From: Spirosoma sp. 48-14
GTDB lineage: Bacteria; Bacteroidota; Bacteroidia; Cytophagales; Spirosomataceae
Reading direction: 5' to 3'
DNA: 64,000 nucleotides
Assembly (NCBI RefSeq): GCF_001898575.1
Contig: NZ_MKUD01000001.1
Location: forward strand, 614,448 to 678,447
Part shown: piece after piece, positions 27,306 through 35,827 of the stretch
Layout of the letters: each line of letters begins with the position of its first letter
How positions within the stretch are numbered: position 1 is the stretch's first letter
Notes under the pieces: generated by a model
The model's database searches: none
The model's input: the letters and a program-made list of their open reading frames with translations, nothing else
Told to the model about the DNA's origin: nothing
Program-made: the position numbers and the translations under genes

Positions 27306-28226
27306 CTAATTATTGGCCGTCCAATGACCGATTACAAGGCCTGCATTGATTTGGGAACTTTTGCCGACGTTACGCCCGTCGATGATGGTATTGTAGCCAG
27401 CCGTCAGACCAAACTGCTTCGCTAAACGAAGATAAGCCGTGGCGCCTAACCGTGTGAAACCCACCGCATTGGTCGGAAATGGAATACCTGGCCCGATGTC
27501 GGTTCCTTTTGTGTAAGGCGTTTGCTGCTGCCCCCAGACGTCCAGATTGAGCCATGTGTTCACGTATCCGCCCCGAACAATAATTTCGGTAACGTCGGGT
27601 ACGTTCACCTTCGAGCCACTATTCGGATTGAGCTGGCTGGGGTCATAATAATTCACCACATGATCGAGCGTAACCTGCCCCCGGCGGATATACCCATACT
27701 GCCCAGTTATAAAAAAAGATTTCCCTTTCAGGTGCAGCATCGTACGACCGTCCCAGTTTTTAGAGCCTCGCCCAATGGCAACCATCGCATCATTGACGTA
27801 ATTCTGAATAGGCATGGAGTAGCCTACCGCAAACAGCCATGAGAGCCTGAGCTTTTTACCCAGTTTGTAGTCGTAGGCCTCCCATCGAAGCGTAGCCGAC
27901 GCGTCCTGAAACCCTTCCTGTTTGGGGAAATAGCCTGCGCTGGCTTCGGTACGGATATACGGAGCAGCCACGATCAGGTCGAGATCGTACCCCAGACCAT
28001 ACGTTCCGACAGCGGTCAATGCCTGCGTCGTCACCGTTCCCAGATTCGGGTTTTTAGTCTCGGTTTTATTGATGAAATAGGTACTGTAACTTTCCTGAGA
28101 ACCAATAATGGCCAGGCTGGCTTTTCGATGTCCCTGCATAAACCCGCCAATCATCCATTGGGCCCTGGCCTGACGGGAAATGAACAGCGTTGTTAGTGTA
28201 AAAAGGGCAAGAAGTAAAAATCGCAT
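27306..28226 (-). CDS. outer-membrane beta-barrel, haloperoxidase partner 1
   Basis: The 306-residue protein has a signal peptide (MRFLLLALFTLTTLFISRQARAQ), then alternating beta strands throughout. It resembles the barrel at 37389-38285: both have the PFPTN motif near residue 250 and a DGxNVGxS segment near the C-terminus (DGRNVGKSSQINAGLVIG here). Each copy precedes a haloperoxidase-like gene, so the barrel probably serves that lipoprotein or its substrate. It looks like the transporter or phenol-pathway porin type of barrel, but the substrate is unknown. A -7 box just upstream suggests that this gene pair can be transcribed separately from the rest of the run. Confidence 0.75.
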   Translation of the reverse strand: MRFLLLALFTLTTLFISRQARAQWMIGGFMQGHRKASLAIIGSQESYSTYFINKTETKNPNLGTVTTQALTAVGTYGLGYDLDLIVAAPYIRTEASAGYFPKQEGFQDASATLRWEAYDYKLGKKLRLSWLFAVGYSMPIQNYVNDAMVAIGRGSKNWDGRTMLHLKGKSFFITGQYGYIRRGQVTLDHVVNYYDPSQLNPNSGSKVNVPDVTEIIVRGGYVNTWLNLDVWGQQQTPYTKGTDIGPGIPFPTNAVGFTRLGATAYLRLAKQFGLTAGYNTIIDGRNVGKSSQINAGLVIGHWTANN

Positions 28227-28241
28227 AGGCTACGTTTGCGG

Positions 28242-28249
28242 CAAAGGTA
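28242..28249 (-). promoter_or_regulatory. candidate -7 box upstream of barrel 1
   Basis: On the minus strand TACCTTTG lies 15 bp before the ATG at 28226, so transcription would start close to the start codon. It could give the terminal barrel plus haloperoxidase pair its own promoter. Confidence 0.5.
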
Positions 28250-28402
28250 GTCTTTGGCCCGGCTTCTGGGTTATCCACTGGCCATTTCTGTGCCAACGGC
28301 CTTAAAATTACACAGAGTTGTTGGCTCCTACCCGAAAAACGTCAGGGGAAGCAACCTATTGCCAGCAAGTAGTAGATTCGGTAGCTTATAGCGAATAAAC
28401 CG

Positions 28403-29614
28403 CTATTTATACTGTTGCGTCTGGGGATGGAACGATCGCCAGCTATGCCAGAACTCCTGGTACGCTTTCGGCATGGCTGATAGCCGACGGCCTTTCAGTG
28501 GACCAGTCGTGCAATGCCCACGCCAGGTCCAGACGGACTTCGTTTCCTGATCGATCAGTTGCCGATTCGTATAGTGAAATGTAAGCGTCTGAATACCCAT
28601 CCGACGATTCCATACACCAAACGATGCGCTATCGGGCGACATCGCTACCAGTACCGGCTCTCCTCCTACTACATCATTGACCACCCGGTTCGTTTGTAAT
28701 TGATTCCAATCATAGGCTTTTGCAAAACCCGCATGTTCAACACCAATTACCCACGATTTCGGCTTCCACGATGCCGAATCTCGCCGGGTGAGTTTACCCT
28801 TCGACAGCCCTTTGTCGTACGTACGCATTCCTTTGAACTCATCGGCAAAGGTTGAATCGGCTTGCAGGACACGCGTATTGGGGTGTTCATGCGCCCATTC
28901 GCGAAGCGTCATCTGGCGAGACGATAGAGGCATCAGCGCTTTTCCACGCAACGGTCCGACTACGGCTTCACCCGTTGCCTGCCGCCACCACGTGCCAGTG
29001 CGGCTGTCTTCAAACATCGCGTTGAAGTGATCCATACCCACCAGTCGAAACTCGTCGGCCTGCCCCTGCACCAGCGGGTTAAATACACGGCCTGTCCGGC
29101 AAACGGTACAATAGGTCACCATAATGAGTTGCCCTCCAACCGTATCCCGCACCTGGTGATGATACCCAATCAATTGAATCGGATACGCCGTTGCCTGCCC
29201 CAGCGCTTCGAAGCCTAATACGAGTTTATCGAGCGGAATTTTATTCTGGCTCATAGGCACAACCCGCTTGGTAGTCGGCTGTAGAAACATATGGTCGGCC
29301 ATCATCTGCTGATGAACCATGTAGAGGACACCTCCATAGACAAGCAATAAAGCAAGAGCAGTGTATCGTTGCCATGCCCGAAGCGGGCGAATCAGAAGTC
29401 GGTAAGCGGGGTAGGCCAGCAGCAATAGCCCAATACCTCGCAACCAGCCCATATGCTGATGCAGCCAGTATGCCAATTCAACGCGGCCAAGCGATGTTTC
29501 TCCTTCGGCTAAACCCAGCTGGCTACCCGGAAACGGCATAATAAAATAAACACTGGCCGCTTCGAGTGTAATCAATGCGAGTATACAGACTATAAACCAG
29601 ATAACGTTTTTCAT
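28403..29614 (-). CDS. DUF3179 membrane protein
   Basis: The 403-residue protein starts with about three membrane helices (residues 5-26, 58-78, 84-100), followed by a DUF3179 domain outside the membrane. The hallmark VTYCTVCRTG places two cysteines in a C-x2-C pair (Cys169, Cys172); DHFNAMFEDSRTGTWWRQATGEAV and the C-terminal AYQEFWHSWRSFHPQTQ are also conserved features. The C-x2-C with nearby His suggests metal binding or redox activity; the biochemistry is unknown to me. It is followed by the barrel/haloperoxidase pair and preceded by an AhpD-like gene 38 bp away, part of a continuous minus-strand run. Confidence 0.85.
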   Translation of the reverse strand: MKNVIWFIVCILALITLEAASVYFIMPFPGSQLGLAEGETSLGRVELAYWLHQHMGWLRGIGLLLLAYPAYRLLIRPLRAWQRYTALALLLVYGGVLYMVHQQMMADHMFLQPTTKRVVPMSQNKIPLDKLVLGFEALGQATAYPIQLIGYHHQVRDTVGGQLIMVTYCTVCRTGRVFNPLVQGQADEFRLVGMDHFNAMFEDSRTGTWWRQATGEAVVGPLRGKALMPLSSRQMTLREWAHEHPNTRVLQADSTFADEFKGMRTYDKGLSKGKLTRRDSASWKPKSWVIGVEHAGFAKAYDWNQLQTNRVVNDVVGGEPVLVAMSPDSASFGVWNRRMGIQTLTFHYTNRQLIDQETKSVWTWRGHCTTGPLKGRRLSAMPKAYQEFWHSWRSFHPQTQQYK

Positions 29615-29652
29615 ACAGATCGTCGATCTACTACTTTATCTTCAGCCCCTGA

Positions 29653-30264
29653 CTAATTCGTTCCCGCAACTGACGCAGCCGAGGCCGATTCGGCAGGCGG
29701 CATGTAGGCATCTTGTGAAGCATAGCCATCGGCAGCTATCCGGGAAGCCCGGTAGCGATACAGATCCGGTTTGTTGGGCGCTTCGGTAGCCAGTCCGTCT
29801 ACATACCGATTGAACATGCAGAAAGCCGCAGCAATCAGTACTGTATCGTGGATGTCGAGATCGGTAGCTCCTTCAGCACGAGCGGCTGCAATTAGGTCGG
29901 GGGTTACAGCTTTACCACTCTGCTGTACGGCGGCAGCTACAGCCAGTAACGCTTTCAGCTTAGGACTGATAGCTGCCTGTTCGGGATTGCATTTAACCGA
30001 TTGAACTAAACTCCAGTCTTCATCGCCGAGATGATAACTCGCCACGGCACCGTGAATGGTCTGACAAAAAAAGCAATCGTTCAGAGACGATACATAGGTA
30101 GCAATCAGTTCACGTTCGCCTTCCGTAAGGCCGGAGTCTGGACGATGGGTATTGTCGCGCAGCAACACATTGACCAGCGCATTGAGTGGATCGGCCGTTT
30201 GCGGACTAAACGCCATTGGCCCACGAATTCCAGGTAATCCTTCAGGTAATTGGATATATGGCAT
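29653..30264 (-). CDS. AhpD-like protein 1 (CxxC active site)
   Basis: The 203-residue protein belongs to the carboxymuconolactone decarboxylase/AhpD superfamily. GLTEGERELIATYVSSLNDC is followed by FFCQTIH, giving a C-x2-C-x3-H site (Cys64, Cys67, His71), and later DTVLIAAAFCMFNRYVDGLAT. This matches peroxidase-related AhpD proteins, which use the Cys pair to reduce peroxides or to relay electrons. No signal peptide, so it is probably cytoplasmic. It is one of three paralogues in this run; only this one has the canonical Cys spacing. The other two have C-x3-C. Confidence 0.85.
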   Translation of the reverse strand: MPYIQLPEGLPGIRGPMAFSPQTADPLNALVNVLLRDNTHRPDSGLTEGERELIATYVSSLNDCFFCQTIHGAVASYHLGDEDWSLVQSVKCNPEQAAISPKLKALLAVAAAVQQSGKAVTPDLIAAARAEGATDLDIHDTVLIAAAFCMFNRYVDGLATEAPNKPDLYRYRASRIAADGYASQDAYMPPAESASAASVAGTN

Positions 30265-30348
30265 AATTTTCGTTTGTTTTGCAACCTAAATAGTACCCCA
30301 GTCGTAAAACAACCGGGGACTATGACCAACCTATAATAGATATTTTTG

Positions 30349-30372
30349 AAGGCTGACAATATTGTCAGCCTT
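30349..30372. promoter_or_regulatory. 24-bp perfect palindrome between AhpD-like genes
   Basis: The palindrome is centred on GACAATATTGTC and flanked on the + strand by TATTTTTG and TATTTTG. Because transcription is on the minus strand, there is no U-run after the stem, so it could be an operator or processing site rather than a terminator. It touches the stop codon of AhpD-like gene 2. Confidence 0.55.
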
Positions 30373-30926
30373 TATTTTGTTGTAGGCACCTGATAACCAA
30401 GTGTTCCCATACGCTCGCCCATTGCTTCGTAAGCAGCCGGATCAGTAGGAGTCAGTGTAGCAAGCCCATCGACGTAGCGGTTGTACATACAGAACGAAGC
30501 CGCAATCAGCACCGTATCATGAATGTCGCCATCGGTAGCTCCTTCAGCGCGGGCAGCCGCCACCAACTCATTTGAAACGGTACGTGCATCCGCCTGCACA
30601 TGATCAGCAATGGCTAAAAGTGCTTTCAGCTTCATCGAAATCGACGCGTTATTGGGATCAGCCAGTACGTCGTCAACCAGGTCGCGCTGATCACCGTACA
30701 AATAGCGGGACGCAGCGGCATGACTGTTCATGCAAAAAGCCGTACAATTCTGCTTGGAAACAAAGGCTGCGATCAATTCGCGTTCGGCACTGGTCAGTGT
30801 GCTATCTGGCGAACCAGATCTTAATAATGCCTGCGCCAGCTCATAAAGTGGCTGACCCGTTTCGGGCCGATATACGGCCAGGCTCCGAATGCCCGGAAGT
30901 CCTTCAGGTAATGTGATATGTGGCAT
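30372..30926 (-). CDS. AhpD-like protein 2 (C-x3-C active site)
   Basis: The 184-residue protein starts MPHITLPEGLPGIRSLAVYR, almost the same as the other two paralogues. Its active site reads NCTAFCMNSH (Cys61, Cys65, His69), so the two cysteines are separated by three residues, not two; the second Cys and the His keep their spacing and only the first Cys is shifted. DTVLIAASFCMYNRYVDGLAT follows. I start at 30926 because the upstream in-frame residues are encoded by the octamer repeat. It may reduce a peroxide or have lost that activity; the shift makes function uncertain. Confidence 0.82.
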   Translation of the reverse strand: MPHITLPEGLPGIRSLAVYRPETGQPLYELAQALLRSGSPDSTLTSAERELIAAFVSKQNCTAFCMNSHAAASRYLYGDQRDLVDDVLADPNNASISMKLKALLAIADHVQADARTVSNELVAAARAEGATDGDIHDTVLIAASFCMYNRYVDGLATLTPTDPAAYEAMGERMGTLGYQVPTTK

Positions 30927-30932
30927 ATAAAT

Positions 30933-31020
30933 AAAGAGTGAAAGAGCGAAAGAGTGAAAAGGTGAAAAAGTGGTTGGGTTCGCATTTCGCTCTTTCACTC
31001 TTTCGCTCTTTCGCTCTTTA
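30933..31020. repeat. octamer-repeat hairpin (family member C)
   Basis: Left arm units AAAGAGTG, AAAGAGCG, AAAGAGTG, AAAAGGTG (30933-30964) mirror the right arm CGCTCTTT, CACTCTTT, CGCTCTTT, CGCTCTTT (30987-31020). The right arm encodes the last residues of the MFS protein, SERAKE and stop. The element separates the MFS gene from AhpD-like gene 2. Confidence 0.8.
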
Positions 31021-32230
31021 GATAAATTGCACTTAAAGCAATCAGAAAAGCGGCTGAAAAAATGACCAGTGCATTGCCGATTCCTCCCAAAACCGTCGTC
31101 AGTGTTCCTACAAATAACACTGCCGTAGCCGTAAATAAACGACCTATATTAAAACAGAAACCCGTAGCCGTAGCCCGAATCGAGGCATCAAAAAGTGTTG
31201 GCACATAACTCGATAATGACCCCTGACTGATACCCAGAAATAACGACAGTAGTCCCACTTCACTATAGATGATCGGTGAAAACGTCCGATTGCTGAGAAA
31301 GAGTATGGTACAGGCCAGAATACAGCCTACAAAGGTGAGCAACAGGGTATAGCGAGGCCCAATGCGTCGAACCAGAAATCCTGATGCAATACCCCCTACA
31401 ATGCCGCCCATACCCAATAACATCATCATGATACCTCGTTCCGTTTGTCCACTCTCACCTGCGGGCAGTAGTGATTGCACCCAGGTAGGCAACCAGGAAA
31501 AGATTCCCCAGAGACCGATCAAGACAGCTCCAAAAATGAGTGCCCCATTTATAACATTCGGCTTATTTTCAGCACTGAACAAATTAGGCTTGTTCCCTTC
31601 ATGGCCGTTTTTTCCAAGCTGCCAACTAGCCGACTCCGGCAAAAACAGACCAATCAGGATAGCAACCAGTATCGGAATCAGACCGATATAGAACGCCATA
31701 CGCCAATTGCTGAAACCACTCGCCAAACCACCCGTAGCTACAATACCTACCGGAAACGCAGTAGCTAGTACGCCTAGTATAACAGGTCGCGACGGCCCAG
31801 TCCATACTTCAGACAGATAGACCGTCGATACCAGTAAAATCCCACCGACACCTGCGCCTGTCAGCGCCCGAAGGCCAATCAATACGTAAATATCGGCCAC
31901 AAAAGCCGTTGCCAGCATGGCGCCACCACACAGGCCTGTAGCCAGTACCAATGCCCGAACCCGACCAATCCGATCTGCCAAAGGCCCAAACAAAAAACCT
32001 CCGATCATCCAGCCGTACAGAAATGCGGCACTCACCCAGGCTCCCGTATTGGCAATTTCACTGGCCGATGCGTTTGCACCGAGTAATTGTGGAATAGCAA
32101 TGGGTAAATACGTAGCCATCAGCGTACTGGCCGTTCCGCCAAATAGATAGGCGATCATACAGAGGCCAAAACTGCCCCAGGGCAAGGCTATACGCGGCTG
32201 CTCATCGATTGAAAGTACTTTCGTTTCCAT
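30995..32230 (-). CDS. MFS transporter in the haloperoxidase/AhpD run
   Basis: The 411-residue protein has about 12 hydrophobic segments and the MFS signature GPLADRIGRVRALVLATG between helices 2 and 3, with YLSEVWTGPSRPVILG after helix 4, like sugar or aromatic-acid symporters (SP/AAHS type). The ATG at 32230 is preferred over upstream codons that overlap the TonB-receptor gene. It starts 20 bp after that receptor's stop, suggesting that whatever crosses the outer membrane by TonB is then carried across the inner one. The last six residues are encoded by the octamer repeat. Direction of transport and substrate are unknown. Confidence 0.85.
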   Translation of the reverse strand: METKVLSIDEQPRIALPWGSFGLCMIAYLFGGTASTLMATYLPIAIPQLLGANASASEIANTGAWVSAAFLYGWMIGGFLFGPLADRIGRVRALVLATGLCGGAMLATAFVADIYVLIGLRALTGAGVGGILLVSTVYLSEVWTGPSRPVILGVLATAFPVGIVATGGLASGFSNWRMAFYIGLIPILVAILIGLFLPESASWQLGKNGHEGNKPNLFSAENKPNVINGALIFGAVLIGLWGIFSWLPTWVQSLLPAGESGQTERGIMMMLLGMGGIVGGIASGFLVRRIGPRYTLLLTFVGCILACTILFLSNRTFSPIIYSEVGLLSLFLGISQGSLSSYVPTLFDASIRATATGFCFNIGRLFTATAVLFVGTLTTVLGGIGNALVIFSAAFLIALSAIYLKSERAKE

Positions 32231-32249
32231 CGCCTTTGACAGTTTGAGT

Positions 32250-35039
32250 TTATCGATAATTCTGGTCGAACGTGAGCGATACATAGTATAAACCACCAAC
32301 AGCTGGTGATCCATACGCCTGCACGATATATTGGTTGGTCAGATTCGACGCGCCAATTTTCAGCAGGGTTTTATAGGCAGGCAGTTTCAACGTCACCTGG
32401 GCATCGATCAGGTTATAGGCCTGAATTCGACCCGGACGCAGCTCGTTGAACGATCCTACCCAATCGAAGGCTTCCAGCCAATGCCAGGCGACGTTAAAGC
32501 CAAGATTTCTGGCAATGTTCCGGTGGCCGATGGTCACGTTCGATTTGAATCGGGGGGTATTAAACGCCGGAATATTATTCGGGTCCGCGTTTTGCAGGTT
32601 GAACGCCGACCAGGTGCCATTGCCTGTCACAATATAGCCACCAGACGTCGTGTAGTTTACACCTAACGTAGCGCCTTTTGCTGTTACCCGGTCGGGGGCA
32701 TTCGTGTATAACTGGAAGGCCTGATAGGTCGAGTTCAGAATATCCTGAGCAGCCGCCGGACTGATCGTTCCATCGCTTCCCAGCACTGGGCTATTGGGCC
32801 GAATCACAACCGTATTCAGGATGAAATTGCGATAAGCCCCAAAATAGTAATTGGCATCGAGCGATAAGCGGCTGGTGAGCAAGGCCCGGTAACCCACTTC
32901 AAAACTTTGGACTCGTTCGGGCGCAATGTATGGCACGTTCGATTTGACCAACTTATCCTTATTATTCAGTACTGCCTGCTGAGGCCCCACTTTGTTGACA
33001 TCGGCCAGGAACCCGTTTACGAAGCCGCCAATGCTGGTGGAGTTAAACGAGTTTTCATACACATTCATGCCTGCACTGTTGCTGGGCGCTCCACCCAGAA
33101 TAGTAATCGGCCCCACATTAAGCTTGATAAACTGGTCGCTGGGCGTTGGATTACGATATCCCGATTGGAACGATGCCCGGAAATGATGCCGATCGCTGGG
33201 CGAAAACACAGCCGATGCACGAGGGGTAAAATAGCCAGCAAAATTCTGGTTCTTATCGTACCGTCCCGATACCGTCAGTTTCAGTTTATTGGCCAGGAAT
33301 GCTTTACTCAACTGGGCAAAGGTGCCAAATTCGTTGTATTTGATTCGCCCGCCTTTATCGTCAAACAGGGTTCCGTTGGTAAATAAGCTGTACTCCCGGA
33401 AATTACCACCGATCAGCAATTCAGTCCCGGTCAGCCCGGCCGATGCCAATGCTGAGGTCAGGTTATACTGTGCATCGGCATGATACATATTCGTCTGGCT
33501 CAGAATACCGGCTCCTGCCAGACCCTGTACGCCAATCAGTCTGGCTTTCTGCTGCTCGTACTCAGCCGAACCAGGCAGCAAACGTCCCTGATCGGCAAAC
33601 TGACGAGCCGTAGCATTGTCGCTGGCGGTTACTCCCTGTATTTTGCCCTGATAGGCGGCTGTATACCGATCGAACCAGGTTTGATCGGCTACGTTGGGCG
33701 CTACCACATTACCATTCAGATCGCGCACCCAGGTCCGATCAATCTGCTGGCCCAACGAACGGGTATTGTAGGAGTCATGTGAATCTTCCTGGTTGGTATA
33801 ACCTCGTACGAAAAAGTTAGCCCCCCGTAATTCGATCCGATGCTGAAGCAGCGAAAAGCCATCCACAGCGAATCGGTTGCTTCCCGTATAGTTGCTGGTT
33901 CCCTTGGCGTAATTATAGGAATAAATCGCTTCCAGCTTGGGCGTAATCCGGTAGTGAATAGCCCCGTTCAGCTTCAGGCTGTAGACGTTATAATCCGTCA
34001 AATCTTTCTCCAGATAACCCGTCCGCGACACTTTACCAATACCTGTAATGGTCCGGTTGATTTCATCACCATATACATTAAGGCCATTGTATGCCGGATT
34101 GCTGGGCCCCCGTTTTTCGGGCGACGTGGTTGCATCTACATCCGTGTAGTCGGTAGCAAACCAGTCCAGTCCTTTCATGTACGAAGCCACCAGCTTGATC
34201 GCCAGTTTATTGCCAAAAACCTTCGCATAGCGTAGGCCATAATCCTGATACAAAGCTGCTCCCGTGTTGGAGTCATTCAGGTGGTTAACACCCATCTTGA
34301 CCTCTGCACTTAATCCCTGATAGCGGAACGGGTCTTTACTCGTCATCAGCAAGGCACCGTTGAAAGCCGCCGGACCGTATAGGGCCGAAGCCGCACCAGG
34401 GACTAATTCGGCACTTTCGGCATCCAGATCGCTCAGACCGAATAAGTTACCCATCGAAAAGCCAAACCCAGCGGGTTGATTGTCGATCCCATCGATCAGT
34501 TGCAGGAAACGGCTGTTGCCGGTACTGGCGAAACCGCGTGTGTTGATCTGCCGATAGGTTAATCCACTCGTTACCATATCAACCCCTTTGAGGTTGTTCA
34601 GCCCTTCATAAAAAGATGCCGAAGGCGTTTCGCGAATGGCACGGGCATCCATTTTTTCGACCGTTACGGGTGCCCGCAACAGGCTTTCTTCTACCCGCGA
34701 AGCAGCGACAACTACATCCTGCAAGGCGTTTGTGGCTTGTCGAAGGTTGACGGTTATCGACTGATTATCGTTATCGACAACGACTGACTGGGCTTCGTGG
34801 CCGACCATCGAGACAATCAACGTGAGTGCCCCACGCTGATTGGTCGTTAATGTGAACTTTCCGTCATTATTCACAACGGCACCCGTCAACTGGCCTTTTA
34901 CCAGCACACTGGCCCCAGCCAGCGACTGGCCAGTTTCAGCATCCCGCACCGTACCCGACACTTGCCGCGATTGGGCAAAAGCCGATACCGACACGGACAA
35001 AGCCAGCGCCAGAAGTAGTATACTTTGTTTTATAGTCAT
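32250..35039 (-). CDS. TonB-dependent outer-membrane receptor
   Basis: The 929-residue protein has a signal peptide (MTIKQSILLLALALSVSVSAFAQ), then a carboxypeptidase-like regulatory domain (SGTVRDAETGQSLAGASVLVKGQ to about residue 105). A plug domain follows (VVAASRVEESLLRAPVTVEKMD, ending near TSKDPFRYQG), then a large barrel to the C-terminal YYVSLTFDQNYR. It is of the single-subunit type without an adjacent SusD, so a siderophore, cofactor, metal or small organic ligand is more likely than a polysaccharide. ATG 35039 gives a good signal peptide; upstream codons do not. It lies between AhpD-like gene 3 and the MFS gene. Confidence 0.9.
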   Translation of the reverse strand: MTIKQSILLLALALSVSVSAFAQSRQVSGTVRDAETGQSLAGASVLVKGQLTGAVVNNDGKFTLTTNQRGALTLIVSMVGHEAQSVVVDNDNQSITVNLRQATNALQDVVVAASRVEESLLRAPVTVEKMDARAIRETPSASFYEGLNNLKGVDMVTSGLTYRQINTRGFASTGNSRFLQLIDGIDNQPAGFGFSMGNLFGLSDLDAESAELVPGAASALYGPAAFNGALLMTSKDPFRYQGLSAEVKMGVNHLNDSNTGAALYQDYGLRYAKVFGNKLAIKLVASYMKGLDWFATDYTDVDATTSPEKRGPSNPAYNGLNVYGDEINRTITGIGKVSRTGYLEKDLTDYNVYSLKLNGAIHYRITPKLEAIYSYNYAKGTSNYTGSNRFAVDGFSLLQHRIELRGANFFVRGYTNQEDSHDSYNTRSLGQQIDRTWVRDLNGNVVAPNVADQTWFDRYTAAYQGKIQGVTASDNATARQFADQGRLLPGSAEYEQQKARLIGVQGLAGAGILSQTNMYHADAQYNLTSALASAGLTGTELLIGGNFREYSLFTNGTLFDDKGGRIKYNEFGTFAQLSKAFLANKLKLTVSGRYDKNQNFAGYFTPRASAVFSPSDRHHFRASFQSGYRNPTPSDQFIKLNVGPITILGGAPSNSAGMNVYENSFNSTSIGGFVNGFLADVNKVGPQQAVLNNKDKLVKSNVPYIAPERVQSFEVGYRALLTSRLSLDANYYFGAYRNFILNTVVIRPNSPVLGSDGTISPAAAQDILNSTYQAFQLYTNAPDRVTAKGATLGVNYTTSGGYIVTGNGTWSAFNLQNADPNNIPAFNTPRFKSNVTIGHRNIARNLGFNVAWHWLEAFDWVGSFNELRPGRIQAYNLIDAQVTLKLPAYKTLLKIGASNLTNQYIVQAYGSPAVGGLYYVSLTFDQNYR

Positions 35040-35175
35040 TTGAATTGAATCAAGTAGGTAAACGAAGAGCCTGTCCGACCAAAAACACTTGATTTTCAGT
35101 CGGCTATTCACCCTTCAGGAAATGAAAAATTTGATTTTCCAGACGATCAGGTCAATACAACCTGACACGAATCAA

Positions 35176-35736
35176 CTAATGGGTTTGAACAGGATATCCA
35201 CCCGGCGGACGCACATACCCCCTACCCGTAATACGCTCACCCAGCATCTGGTAAAACGCCGGATCGGAAGGAGCAATGGTCGCCAGACCATCTACATACT
35301 TATTATACAGGCAGAACAGAGCCGCAATCAACACGGTATCGTGAATTTCGCGGTCGGTTGCGCCAGCTTCACGGGCGCGAGAAACAGCTTCCGAGGTCAC
35401 GGCACTACCATTTTGCTGGGTAAGGGCCGCAATCTGAAGTAAGGCTTTCATTTTCTCGCTTACGGGAGCCGTTTCAACGTCCTGCTTCACAGCTCTGGCC
35501 GTTTCATCGTCACCAAGCAGAATATCGGCCGCTTTTGTATGGGCAGCCTCGCAGAAGGCCGTACAATTACGCGACGATACCAGGGCCGCAATGAGTTCAC
35601 GCTCGCCAGTCGTTAACGTAGACTCTCCCCGCAGTAAAATCTGCGTAAGCTCCCGAATCGGCATGGCGGTATCCAACCGGTACTCGAGCAGACCGGTAAT
35701 ACCTGGCAGTTGCTCAGGCAGTGGTATATGTGGCAT
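35176..35736 (-). CDS. AhpD-like protein 3 (C-x3-C active site)
   Basis: The 186-residue protein starts MPHIPLPEQLPGITGLLEYR and has NCTAFCEAAH (Cys58, Cys62, His66), the same shifted first Cys as AhpD-like protein 2, then DTVLIAALFCLYNKYVDGLAT. It lies directly after the haloperoxidase gene with the intact active site. Both C-x3-C copies are preceded by an octamer-repeat hairpin, which suggests that gene and hairpin were duplicated together. Probably cytoplasmic, thiol-based peroxidase or electron-relay protein; the actual substrate is unknown. Confidence 0.82.
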   Translation of the reverse strand: MPHIPLPEQLPGITGLLEYRLDTAMPIRELTQILLRGESTLTTGERELIAALVSSRNCTAFCEAAHTKAADILLGDDETARAVKQDVETAPVSEKMKALLQIAALTQQNGSAVTSEAVSRAREAGATDREIHDTVLIAALFCLYNKYVDGLATIAPSDPAFYQMLGERITGRGYVRPPGGYPVQTH

Positions 35737-35740
35737 ATCT

Positions 35741-35826
35741 AAAGAGCGAAAGAGTGAATGAGTGAAAGAATGAATGAACGATTTCGGAATGAGGTTAAAT
35801 CGCTCATTCGTTCTGTCACTCGTTTA
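35741..35826. repeat. octamer-repeat hairpin (family member D)
   Basis: Left arm AAAGAGCG, AAAGAGTG, AATGAGTG, AAAGAATG, AATGAACG (35741-35780) pairs imperfectly with the right arm (about 35799-35826, ATCGCTCATTCGTTCTGTCA and onward). It sits between the haloperoxidase-like gene and AhpD-like gene 3. Confidence 0.78.
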
Positions 35827-35827
35827 A

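Noticed and set aside
30348-30375. Intrinsic terminator on the coding strand
   Set aside because: On the minus strand the stem is followed by CAAAAATA and not a U-run, so it is listed as a palindrome.
32992-33186. Plus-strand frames inside the TonB-receptor gene
   Set aside because: They are antisense to a long gene with full-length family features, with no start context.
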